From Olsenella timonensis (GTDB taxonomy: Bacteria; Actinomycetota; Coriobacteriia; Coriobacteriales; Atopobiaceae): 64,000 bases of DNA. Positions 44,770 through 53,695 of the stretch are shown one piece after another. Under the pieces are notes generated by a model. That model worked only from the letters and a program-made list of their open reading frames with translations, had not been told where the DNA came from and searched no databases. Location: NCBI RefSeq assembly GCF_900119915.1, contig NZ_LT635455.1:1674001-1738000 (forward strand). The letters run 5' to 3'. Each line of letters starts with the position of its first letter. The first letter of the stretch is position 1. The translations under genes were made by a program, and so were the position numbers.

Positions 44770-45312
44770 GTGGCCATTCGCATCGTCTGCGGGCTCGGCA
44801 ATCCCGACGCCGAGTACGCCCACACCCGCCACAACGCCGGCTTCGCCACGATCGACGCCGTGGCGGCCCGCCACGGCGTGCGCTACTGGAAGTCAGAGGC
44901 CGGTGCGCAGGTGGCGTCGATCACGGTGACCGGCGGTGACGGCGAGGGTCGCGAGGTCCTGCTTGCCAAGCCAATGAGCTACATGAACACCTCGGGCGGG
45001 CCGCTCTCCAAGCTGGCGCGGGCCCACCGCGTGAGGCCGGAGGAGATCCTCGTGGTCCATGACGAGGTGGACCTGGCGGCGGGCGAGGTGCGCCTCAAGC
45101 TAGGCGGCGGCCTCAACGCGCACAACGGCCTGCGATCCATCGCCGACAAGCTCGGCAGCCGCGACTTTGCCCGCGTCCAGTTTGGCATCGGTCGCCCGCC
45201 GGGGCGCATGCAGGTCGCCGACTTCGTGCTGCGCGAGCTCAAGGGGAGCTTCCTCGACGACTTCGAGCTCACCGTCGAGCGCGCCGCGGACCTCGTGGAG
45301 CAGACTCTCTGA
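44770..45312 (+). CDS. pth: Peptidyl-tRNA hydrolase
   Basis: 180 aa, cytoplasmic. It recycles peptidyl-tRNA released by stalled ribosomes. It has the family N-terminus VCGLGNPDAEYAHTRHNAGF with the catalytic His in HNAGF, LAKPMSYMNTSGGP, the VVHDEVDLA acid, and GGGLNAHNGLRSI. The start is GTG 44770, directly preceded by GAGGAGG, and agrees with the family's N-terminus. Element E3 lies just upstream. Confidence 0.95.
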   Translation: MAIRIVCGLGNPDAEYAHTRHNAGFATIDAVAARHGVRYWKSEAGAQVASITVTGGDGEGREVLLAKPMSYMNTSGGPLSKLARAHRVRPEEILVVHDEVDLAAGEVRLKLGGGLNAHNGLRSIADKLGSRDFARVQFGIGRPPGRMQVADFVLRELKGSFLDDFELTVERAADLVEQTL

Positions 45313-45341
45313 CCGCCCGCCGCTCTTCTCGCCCAGAGACG

Positions 45342-45370
45342 TTGGAACGTGCCTGCGCTGGGGGTACAAT
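45342..45370 (+). promoter_or_regulatory. Promoter of the nfnAB-type operon
   Basis: TTGGAA (45342) and TACAAT (45365) are separated by exactly 17 bp and lie about 58 bp before the ATG at 45429. This is the best sigma-70-type match I found in the window. Confidence 0.6.
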
Positions 45371-45428
45371 CGAGCGTTGGAAGGCCACACGGCCTACATC
45401 GAGGGAATGCAGGAGAGGAGTGCGGTTA

Positions 45429-46271
45429 ATGTACAAGATCCTCGAAAAGACGCAGTTCTCGGAGAAGGTGTTCAAGTTCCGCATCGAGGCGCCCCGGATG
45501 GCCAAGCACGCTCACGCCGGCCAGTTCCTGATGGTGCGCGCCAACGAGACGGGCGAGCGCGTCCCGTTCACGCTCGCCGGCTGGAACGCCGAGGAGGGCT
45601 GGGTCGAGTTCATCTTCATGGTGATCGGCAAGACCACGGAGATGCTGTCCACCTACGAGGAGGGTGACTCCATCAAGGACGTCACCGGCCCGCTGGGCGT
45701 CCCCACCGAGATGGCCGACGGTCCCTGCGCGGTCATCGGCGGCGGCGTCGGCCTGGCCATCGCCTACCCGGTCGCACGCCACCTGGTGGAGACCGGCCAC
45801 GAGGTCCACGCCATCATGGGCGCCCGCACCAAGGACCTGCTGCTCCTCGAGGAGCAGTTCCGCGAGCTCCTGCCCGAGGACCACATCCACATCACCACCG
45901 ACGACGGCTCCTACGGCGAGAAGGGCGTGGTCACCGCTCCGCTGGAGCGCCTGCTCCAGGAGAAGGCCGTCACGCAGGTCTTCTGCGTCGGCCCCGTCCC
46001 CATGATGAAGTTCTCCGCCCTCACGGCCGAGAAGTACAACACGCCGATCACGGCGTCGCTCAACCCCATCATGGTCGACGGCACGGGCATGTGCGGCTGC
46101 TGCCGCGTCGAGGTCGACGGCAAGACGAAGTTCGCCTGCGTCGACGGCCCCGACTTTGACGCCACCAAGGTCGACTGGAACGACCTGCGCGCGCGTCAGG
46201 CCGCGTATCTCACCGAGGAGGGCCAGTCCCTCAAGGCCTACGAGGAGGCGAACTGCGCATGCCACAGGTAA
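45429..46271 (+). CDS. Sulfide dehydrogenase/NfnA-like FAD-iron-sulfur subunit
   Basis: 280 aa, cytoplasmic. A ferredoxin-reductase-like FAD domain (about 1-95, RVPFTLAGW) and NAD-binding domain (GGGVGLAIAYPVARHL) precede a C-terminal 2Fe-2S site (GMCGCCRVEV and FACVDGPDF). It pairs with the next gene, which it overlaps by 13 nt. Together they match NfnAB (ferredoxin-NAD-NADPH bifurcating transhydrogenase) and the related sulfide dehydrogenase SudBA; the exact partner cannot be decided from sequence alone. ATG 45429 follows GAGAGGAG at a long spacing. Confidence 0.85.
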   Translation: MYKILEKTQFSEKVFKFRIEAPRMAKHAHAGQFLMVRANETGERVPFTLAGWNAEEGWVEFIFMVIGKTTEMLSTYEEGDSIKDVTGPLGVPTEMADGPCAVIGGGVGLAIAYPVARHLVETGHEVHAIMGARTKDLLLLEEQFRELLPEDHIHITTDDGSYGEKGVVTAPLERLLQEKAVTQVFCVGPVPMMKFSALTAEKYNTPITASLNPIMVDGTGMCGCCRVEVDGKTKFACVDGPDFDATKVDWNDLRARQAAYLTEEGQSLKAYEEANCACHR

Positions 46272-47659
46272 ACGGTCGCTTTGTTCCGGACATGAAGTCC
46301 CCGCGCACGCCGGACAACGAGGAGCCGGCCGCCGAGCGCGCCTGCGACTTCCGCCCCGTTGACAAGGGCTTCACCAAGGAGATGGCGCTGGCCGAGGCCG
46401 AGCGCTGCATGGACTGCAAGAAGCCGTTCTGCGTTGACGGCTGCCCCGTTAACATCAACATCCCCAAGTTCATCGAGAAGATCCGCGAGGAGAAGTTCGG
46501 CGAGGCACTGGACATCATCCGCGAGGACTCGATGCTGCCCGCCATCTGCGGCCGCGTGTGCCCGCAGGAGAACCAGTGCGAGGGCAAGTGCATCCGCGGC
46601 AAGAAGGGCGAGCCGGTGGCCATCGGCCAGCTGGAGCGCTTCCTGGGCGACATGCCCGAGCTTGCCTCCAAGCCCAAGATGGCCCCCAAGAACGGCAAGA
46701 AGGTCGCCGTGGTGGGCTCCGGCCCGTCCGGCATCACCTGCGCCGGCGAGCTGGCCAGGAACGGCTTTGACGTCACCGTCTTCGAGGCCTTCTTCACCGG
46801 CGGCGGCGTGCTCGTCTACGGCATCCCCGAGTTCCGTCTGCCCAAGGCCGTCGTCAAGCGTGAGATCGACGGCCTGGAGGAGCTGGGCGTCAAGTTTGAG
46901 TACAACTCGGTCGTGGGCCGCATCACGGACGCCGAGGAGCTCTTTGAGATGGGCTTCGACGCCATCTACATTGCCACGGGCGCGGGCCTGCCCAAGTTCC
47001 TCAACGTCCCCGGCGAGAACCTCCCCAACGTCTTCTTCGCCAACGAGTACCTCACGCGCGTGAACCTCATGAAGGCGAACAAGTTCCCCGAGTACGACAC
47101 CCCCACCAAGCACGGCAAGAACGTCGTGGTCTTTGGCGGCGGCAACGTTGCCATGGACGCGGTGCGCACCGCCAAGCGCCTCGGCGCCGAGCGCGCGATC
47201 ATCGCCTACCGCCGCACCGAGGCCGAGATGCCGGCCCGTCGCGCGGAGCTCCACCACGCCAAGGCCGAGGGCGTCGAGGTCATGCCGCTCGTGGCGCCGC
47301 TCGAGTTCGTGAAGGGCGAGGACGGCTGCGTCTGCGCCGTGCGCGTGCAGAAGATGGAGCTCGGCGAGCCCGACGAGTCCGGCCGCCGTCGCCCGGTGCC
47401 CATCGAGGGCGCCATCGAGGAGATCCCCTGCGACGTGGCCATCTCCGCCATCGGCACCAACGCCAACCCGTTTGCCAAGATGATCGGCGACATCAAGCTC
47501 AACAAGTGGGGCTACATCATCGCCGACGAGGACGGCCGCACCTCCGACCCGCGCATCTGGGCAGGCGGCGACATCGTCACCGGCGCGGCCACGGTCATCC
47601 TGGCCATGGGCGCCGGCAAGACCGCTGCGGCAAGCATCACCAAGGCGCTCGTCGGGTAG
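46259..47659 (+). CDS. NADPH-dependent glutamate synthase small-chain-like / NfnB subunit
   Basis: 466 aa. N-terminal 4Fe-4S double-cluster domain (CMDCKKPFCVDGCPV and CGRVCPQENQCEGKC) is followed by FAD-binding VVGSGPSGITCAGEL and NADPH-binding VFGGGNVAMDAVRTAKRL folds. This is the GltD/NfnB flavoprotein family; because it follows and overlaps an NfnA-like subunit, a redox-balancing complex is more likely than glutamate synthase, and no large glutamate synthase gene is nearby. A strong two-tier terminator follows. Confidence 0.88.
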   Translation: MPQVNGRFVPDMKSPRTPDNEEPAAERACDFRPVDKGFTKEMALAEAERCMDCKKPFCVDGCPVNINIPKFIEKIREEKFGEALDIIREDSMLPAICGRVCPQENQCEGKCIRGKKGEPVAIGQLERFLGDMPELASKPKMAPKNGKKVAVVGSGPSGITCAGELARNGFDVTVFEAFFTGGGVLVYGIPEFRLPKAVVKREIDGLEELGVKFEYNSVVGRITDAEELFEMGFDAIYIATGAGLPKFLNVPGENLPNVFFANEYLTRVNLMKANKFPEYDTPTKHGKNVVVFGGGNVAMDAVRTAKRLGAERAIIAYRRTEAEMPARRAELHHAKAEGVEVMPLVAPLEFVKGEDGCVCAVRVQKMELGEPDESGRRRPVPIEGAIEEIPCDVAISAIGTNANPFAKMIGDIKLNKWGYIIADEDGRTSDPRIWAGGDIVTGAATVILAMGAGKTAAASITKALVG

Positions 47660-47686
47660 CGAGAAGAACCTCGCGCTGTAACAGAC

Positions 47687-47755
47687 GGCCCTCCCGGTTT
47701 CCACGAGGAAGTGCGCTTCGCGGAACTTCCTCTTAGGAAACCGGGAGGGCCTTTT
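47687..47755 (+). terminator. Strong two-tier terminator after the nfnAB-type operon
   Basis: A perfect 16-bp outer stem (GGCCCTCCCGGTTTCC and complement) encloses an inner GAGGAAGT/ACTTCCTC stem with GCGCTTCGCGG at the tip, and TTTT follows. It begins 27 bp after the stop codon. Confidence 0.85.
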
Positions 47756-47816
47756 GCTGTCGAGAGGTTCCTCTCGTCTGAAACCACCGAAGGGCGCAGA
47801 CGATACAATATGGTCG

Positions 47817-49199
47817 TTACTTCCAGCCGGGGTCCTCGAGGCTGCGGAGGTGGAAGAGGTAGTCCTGGAGGTTCACGGTCTTCTCCGTGAGGTCCTCCTG
47901 GCTGACGCCGCGCGCGACGACGTACTCGTGGAAGAGGCGGGGGCACTGAAGGTCGACGAAGCCCGTTCTAAGCTCCATGAGGGCGATCGCGGGCTCTGGC
48001 TCGCCGACACAGTTTTGCGGCACGTCCTCCAGATAGGGCGCGTTGCGCTCCGTGGGCAGGATGCGGTAGGCAACAAACTCCAGGTTTGAGCCGTCGATTC
48101 CGAGGCTGGTCTCGATGTTGTGGCGCATGGCCCAAAGACGGGCCTGCGAGACGCCCTCCAGCGGCTCCGGCTCTAGGTCGAGATGCTCCTCGAGCCAGGC
48201 GCGCAGCTCCGCAGGCGTCTTGGTGCCGGGCACGATCTTGTGGTCGGGCCACCAGGGAATGCGCGGCGCCTCGTCGTCGACCTCGACAAAGGCGGTTCCG
48301 ATGACGGCCCCGTCCTCGAGCGACGCGCGGAACTCCTCGTACGTGCGCGGGCTCGTGATGGGCACGTCCGCCACCAGCACGTTCCTGCGCTCCGCAAAGA
48401 GCAGGGTGCCCAGGCTCCGCTTGGCCCACGCGAGAAAGCGCGCGTCCAGATGGGGCGCAAGGCCTTCGTCCGCGTTGGCAAGAAACGCGTCGAGAACATT
48501 GAGGACGGTCCGGGCCGCCTCCGGGAAGTCACCGCGCCCCACGCAGGCATAGACATCCTCAAACAGCCGGTAGTCCTCCGCAGGAACCACCTCGTTGAGC
48601 TTCTTCAGGCCAAGAAACGCGTAGCACCGGTCATAGAGGCTGCGCACCAGCACGGAGAGCTCCCCCACCGCGTCGCTCATGATCTTTGCCGCCCAGGCGT
48701 TGTTCCTGCGGCCATAGGCGGAACTCGCCTCGACGAGACAGTAGAGCACGGACGAGAAGTGCCGGCAGAGCTCCTCGTCCGTCACGTCCGGGCGAGCAGG
48801 CGACACGCTCCCGAAGCGGCCCGCCGGGTCGTATACCGCAACGACGGGGTCAAGGCTGCCAACCTGCTGGGGCTCGGCAACGTAGAGGTCCACGTGGAGG
48901 GCGTCGGAGAAGATGGCCACCTTCTGCGGCAGGCCAAAGTCGACGTCCTCGACGAACACGACGTCGCCGTACGCGGCGAGGTACTTCTCGCGCCGCCCCA
49001 GCACGGCGTCGCGGTTCTGGGGGGAGACGACGAGATAGAGGTCGATGTCGGAGAACTCGTCCGCGTCTCCGCGGGCGATCGAGCCCCTGAGGAGAGCCGC
49101 CTCGCACAGACCGTCGGCGACCGCCGCGCCAACGATGCGCGCGATTGCCTCGTCAAGGCGCGCGATGCCCGTGATGCCTGCCGCGTACCCCTTGTCCAA
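47817..49199 (-). CDS. Nucleotidyltransferase-domain protein
   Basis: 460 aa, cytoplasmic. The N-terminal domain has the polymerase-beta-type motif LLRGSIARGDADEFSDIDLYLV (GS-x-ARG-D and D-x-D), then a second acidic strand HVDLYVAEP. Residues about 130-300 are helical, and the C-terminal 150 residues are an uncharacterised domain. Resembles aminoglycoside nucleotidyltransferase-like enzymes, but no drug target can be assigned. Start is the rare codon TTG at 49199, with GGGGGAGGG 6 nt upstream; no ATG nearby fits. It is followed by an XRE regulator gene upstream on the same strand, 26 bp away. Confidence 0.8.
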   Translation of the reverse strand: MDKGYAAGITGIARLDEAIARIVGAAVADGLCEAALLRGSIARGDADEFSDIDLYLVVSPQNRDAVLGRREKYLAAYGDVVFVEDVDFGLPQKVAIFSDALHVDLYVAEPQQVGSLDPVVAVYDPAGRFGSVSPARPDVTDEELCRHFSSVLYCLVEASSAYGRRNNAWAAKIMSDAVGELSVLVRSLYDRCYAFLGLKKLNEVVPAEDYRLFEDVYACVGRGDFPEAARTVLNVLDAFLANADEGLAPHLDARFLAWAKRSLGTLLFAERRNVLVADVPITSPRTYEEFRASLEDGAVIGTAFVEVDDEAPRIPWWPDHKIVPGTKTPAELRAWLEEHLDLEPEPLEGVSQARLWAMRHNIETSLGIDGSNLEFVAYRILPTERNAPYLEDVPQNCVGEPEPAIALMELRTGFVDLQCPRLFHEYVVARGVSQEDLTEKTVNLQDYLFHLRSLEDPGWK

Positions 49200-49225
49200 C
49201 GTCGTCCCTCCCCCAGGCCCGCGCG

Positions 49226-49792
49226 CTACTCCAGCGTGATGGTCACGTGGTCGCCGTCGCCGTCGTCGATGTCCAGCAGCGTGCCCCTCTCGCCGCGCTT
49301 GATCGCCTCGGAGACAAGGTCCAGGTCAACGCCGGCATCGCCAAGGTTTAGGTTGATGGCGCCGGGAGCCTTCCTGCTAGCGCCCAGCACCATGTCCGCC
49401 AGGCCCAAGGGGACGTTGATGTTGACGTCATTCCCGTCGTCGCCATCATGCAGCTGGATGTGCAGGGTGTGCGGGCGGACGTCGCGGTCAGGGCGCGGCG
49501 CGGGCTCCGGCTCCGGCTCGAACGCGGCGCCAGGCTCCGCGGGAGCCGCCGCCTGTGCCGGCACGACGGCGCGCACGATGGGCGCCACGCCCAAAAGCTG
49601 GTCCACGCTCACGCCAAACGTCTTGGCGAGCGCCGGCAGTAGCGAGATGTCGGGCGCGCTGAGGTCGTTCTCCCACTTGCTCACCGCCTGCGGCGTCACG
49701 CCCAGCTCGCCGGCGAGCCGCTCCTGCGTCATGCTGTGCTCCAGGCGCAGCCGCGCGATGCGCCGTCCCAGCGTCTCGTTCTTCTCGTCCAT
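49226..49792 (-). CDS. XRE-family regulator with acidic C-terminal domain
   Basis: 188 aa. An HTH_3 domain occupies residues 9-65 (RIARLRLEHSMTQERLAGEL, VTPQAVSKWEN). A Pro/Glu-rich linker leads to a C-terminal domain (LGLADMVLGAS, NLNLGDAGVDLDLVSEAIKRG, DGDHVTITLE) like the one found in YvlB-type and other envelope-stress proteins. Probably a repressor sensing a cellular condition. ATG 49792 follows AAAGGA. A 15-bp palindrome overlapping its promoter suggests autoregulation. It precedes the nucleotidyltransferase gene in a likely operon. Confidence 0.88.
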   Translation of the reverse strand: MDEKNETLGRRIARLRLEHSMTQERLAGELGVTPQAVSKWENDLSAPDISLLPALAKTFGVSVDQLLGVAPIVRAVVPAQAAAPAEPGAAFEPEPEPAPRPDRDVRPHTLHIQLHDGDDGNDVNINVPLGLADMVLGASRKAPGAINLNLGDAGVDLDLVSEAIKRGERGTLLDIDDGDGDHVTITLE

Positions 49793-49875
49793 GGTTGGTC
49801 CTTTCCTCGGGCTTCTGCGCGCGGCTCCCACTGTGACATCTCCCCCAGTTGACACCAACCATCTGACGAGTCACC

Positions 49876-49913
49876 ATTCTACCCGTTTACCAGCGAGAAC
49901 AACCAGTGGTTGT
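49876..49913 (-). promoter_or_regulatory. Promoter and palindromic operator of the XRE gene
   Basis: A TAGAAT box (49876-49881) reads on the minus strand toward the XRE gene. The palindrome ACAACCA-G-TGGTTGT (49899-49913) covers the -35 position 17 bp upstream (GGTTGT). A repressor bound here would block its own promoter and could also affect the divergent oxidase-like gene. ACCAACCAT at 49855 may be a second half-site. Confidence 0.5.
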
Positions 49914-49941
49914 GCGAGGGCCCTCATGATTGGAGGCTGAC

Positions 49942-50433
49942 ATGTTTCGTGAGATGAGACGCAAGAGGCAGGCGCTGTCGGCAGAGGAGTGCGAGGCGGT
50001 GCTTAAGCGGGGCAGCTCGGGCGTGCTCGCGGTTCTCGGCGATGGCGGGCACCCGTATGCGGTGCCGCTCAGCTACGTCTACGCAAACGGGAGGCTGTAC
50101 TTTCACTGCGCGAAGGCGGGGCACAAGCTCGACGCCATCGCGCGCGAGCCCCGCGTCTCGTTTTGCGTGGTGGACCAGGACCGCGTGGTGCCCGAGGAGT
50201 ACACGACCTACTTCCGCAGCGTGATCGTCTTTGGGCGGGCGAGCGTGGTCGAGGACGACGCCGGGCGGCGCGCCGCGGCGGAGCTCCTGGCCCAGAAGTA
50301 CTGCCCCGAGGAGAGCGCCGAGGACGTTGCGGCAGGGATCGACCGCTTCTGGCGCGCGCTCTGCATCCTCGAGCTGGTGCCGGAGCACGTAAGCGGCAAG
50401 GAGGCCATCGAGCTCACCCGGCAGCGCGGCTGA
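49942..50433 (+). CDS. Pyridoxamine 5'-phosphate oxidase-fold protein (NimA-like)
   Basis: 163 aa, split-barrel flavoprotein. Motifs HPYAVPLSYVYANGRLYFHC and GHKLDAIAREPRVSFCVV match the NimA/pyridoxamine oxidase-like family, members of which reduce nitroimidazoles or bind haem or flavin. It has no known natural substrate. The ATG at 49942 has TGGAGG 5 nt upstream and is preferred to an earlier in-frame ATG at 49930. It is divergent from the XRE gene and may be under its control. Confidence 0.85.
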   Translation: MFREMRRKRQALSAEECEAVLKRGSSGVLAVLGDGGHPYAVPLSYVYANGRLYFHCAKAGHKLDAIAREPRVSFCVVDQDRVVPEEYTTYFRSVIVFGRASVVEDDAGRRAAAELLAQKYCPEESAEDVAAGIDRFWRALCILELVPEHVSGKEAIELTRQRG

Positions 50434-50478
50434 GCCCCCGCAACCGCGGCCGAGGATCTTCAAGGCTTGAAACGAGAA

Positions 50479-50544
50479 GGCGCCCCCGACCTTCCGGAGA
50501 GAAGTTTCTCGAAGAGCACTTCTCGTAGGAAGGTCGGGGGCGCC
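50479..50544. terminator. Bidirectional two-tier terminator before groL
   Basis: A perfect 17-bp outer stem (GGCGCCCCCGACCTTCC and complement) with an inner GAGAAGT/ACTTCTC stem. It lies between the oxidase-like gene (plus) and groL (minus), which converge. No T-run on either side. Confidence 0.75.
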
Positions 50545-50569
50545 GACTAGCGCGTGTCAGACCTTGAGC

Positions 50570-52213
<1,644 letters not shown>

Positions 52214-52228
52214 CTATCCTTTCCATGA

Positions 52229-52255
52229 GTCAAAAGGGGACAGTCCCCTTTTGAC
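52229..52255. repeat. REP palindrome between groS and groL
   Basis: A 27-bp perfect odd palindrome: GTCAAAAGGGGAC, central A, and complement. It occupies most of the gap between groS and groL and would form a hairpin in the bicistronic mRNA, which could alter relative expression of the two chaperonins. Confidence 0.9.
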
Positions 52256-52268
52256 CTGTTTGCCCAAG

Positions 52269-52559
52269 CTAGTCCTCGATGACGGCGTAGATGTCGTCGG
52301 CGCGCAGGAGCAGGAAGTCCTCGCCGTCGATCTTCACCTCGTTGCCGCCGAACTTGCCGTAGTAGACCTCGTCCCCGACCTTGACGTCGATGGCGATGCG
52401 CTCGCCCTTGTCGTTCATCTTGCCGGCACCCACGGCGACGACCTGGCCGCGCTGCGGCTTCTCCTGCGCTCCGCTGGAGATGTAGAGACCGGTAGAGGTC
52501 TTCTCCTCCTTGGGGGCGGGCTTCACGAGAACGCGGTCACCAAGCGGCTTGAGAGTCAT
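52269..52559 (-). CDS. groS: 10-kDa chaperonin GroES
   Basis: 96 aa. Co-chaperonin lid: [16 protein letters not shown], then the mobile loop [18 protein letters not shown] and [22 protein letters not shown] 52559 has AAGGAGG 9 nt upstream. First gene of the groESL operon. No CIRCE element (TTAGCACTC type) is visible in the 220 bp upstream, so regulation by HrcA is not supported. Confidence 0.97.
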   Translation of the reverse strand: MTLKPLGDRVLVKPAPKEEKTSTGLYISSGAQEKPQRGQVVAVGAGKMNDKGERIAIDVKVGDEVYYGKFGGNEVKIDGEDFLLLRADDIYAVIED

Positions 52560-52780
52560 GTTCGAGAACCTCCTTCGTGCGTCCGGAAGGACGCGTCTGC
52601 GGCGCCGTGCGCCGCCCTGTCCAACGTTGAGAATGATACCCAGACGCGCGGACTTATACCACCATGCGTGAAAAAATCTTACAACTCGCACTTAGATTTT
52701 CTGCGGCACGTGCGCGCACGGCGAGAAGAGCTGCGGTCTAGTACCATAGGCGCAGATTCGCGACCTCGGAGGACAGACCC

Positions 52781-53665
52781 GTGAAGATCCGTTCCACCCG
52801 AACCGCCCACGTTGTTCTCGTCTGCGCGTGCGCCCTCGCGCTCGCGGCATGCGGGCGCGAGGAGCTTCCCACAGGCGCCGCGTCCCCTGAGGCGGGGGAT
52901 GCCGCGGGCGGCGGCGTCGAGGGGGCGGAAACGGGCGAGTTCGTGAGCACTGCGATGGTCGTCACGTTTGGCGACGGCGAGATGCTCTTCGTGGATCAGG
53001 AAACCGGGGCCCCCTACTACCCCACCCTGCCGGAGGGCGCACCCGAGCTCGCAGCTGGCAACATCGTGCGCGTGACCGGCAACGGCATCATGCTGGAGAG
53101 CTACCCCGCGCAGTACCCGGGAATCACGGACGTTGAGGTGATCGAGGAGGGAACGCCCGCGGACGCCGAGAAGTACGACGAGCTGGTGACGCAGATCTGG
53201 CAGCCCAAAGATCCGTCCGAGCCGCCGCTGGCCTCGCTCGAGTACACGGCGGAGCTGGCCGCAACGTCCGTCATGCTCGGATCGTACGGCTACACGTGGA
53301 GCTACGAGGAGAACGGCTCGGAGCAGACCGTAACCTCGGACGCACCGCACCCCACCCAGCTGGAGGCAGCCGAGCTTTCCGACGCGCGCGTGGACGGCCC
53401 CACCGAGGTCACCGTGACTTTTGACGTGCCCTGCACGGCGGCGGGCATCGTTCGCTGGCCCGAGGACGAGCTCGAAGCGGCGGCGGAGGCAGCGGGGTCT
53501 GCCCAGGCGGTCGAGATCGGCAGCGTCGAGGGAGACGCCTGGACCGTCGACGACCGCAAGATCGTGGATGGCAACGTCGTCTTCACCGTGGAGCCGGGCT
53601 GGCGCTACGCCGTCGAGGCCTACTTCGACTGCGGCGAGGCCGTCTACGCCTTCACCGTGCGATGA
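52781..53665 (+). CDS. Putative lipoprotein, unknown function
   Basis: 294 aa. Lipoprotein signal with lipobox LAAC, a Gly/Ala/Glu-rich linker (about 25-50), then a beta-rich domain (about 55-125, VVTFGDGEMLFVDQETGAPY and NIVRVTGNGIMLES) similar to secreted DUF3221-type domains. A second domain follows with two cysteines (VPC and FDC). The start is GTG 52781 with CGGAGGA upstream. The stop codon TGA lies inside a REP palindrome. Substrate or role unknown. Confidence 0.8.
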   Translation: MKIRSTRTAHVVLVCACALALAACGREELPTGAASPEAGDAAGGGVEGAETGEFVSTAMVVTFGDGEMLFVDQETGAPYYPTLPEGAPELAAGNIVRVTGNGIMLESYPAQYPGITDVEVIEEGTPADAEKYDELVTQIWQPKDPSEPPLASLEYTAELAATSVMLGSYGYTWSYEENGSEQTVTSDAPHPTQLEAAELSDARVDGPTEVTVTFDVPCTAAGIVRWPEDELEAAAEAAGSAQAVEIGSVEGDAWTVDDRKIVDGNVVFTVEPGWRYAVEAYFDCGEAVYAFTVR

Positions 53666-53695
53666 TCCAAAAGGGGTCTGTCCCCTTTTGGATCA
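53663..53695. repeat. REP palindrome shared by two convergent stop codons
   Basis: A 33-bp palindrome: 14-bp arms TGATCCAAAAGGGG and complement around TCTGT. Its first TGA (53663-53665) is the stop codon of the lipoprotein gene and its last TCA (53693-53695) is, on the minus strand, the stop codon of nadE. One palindrome thus ends both genes and can serve as a bidirectional terminator. Confidence 0.93.

Noticed and set aside
52560-52680. CIRCE operator before groS
   Set aside because: No TTAGCACTC/GAGTGCTAA repeat; only a loose GCACTTAGA resemblance near 52688.
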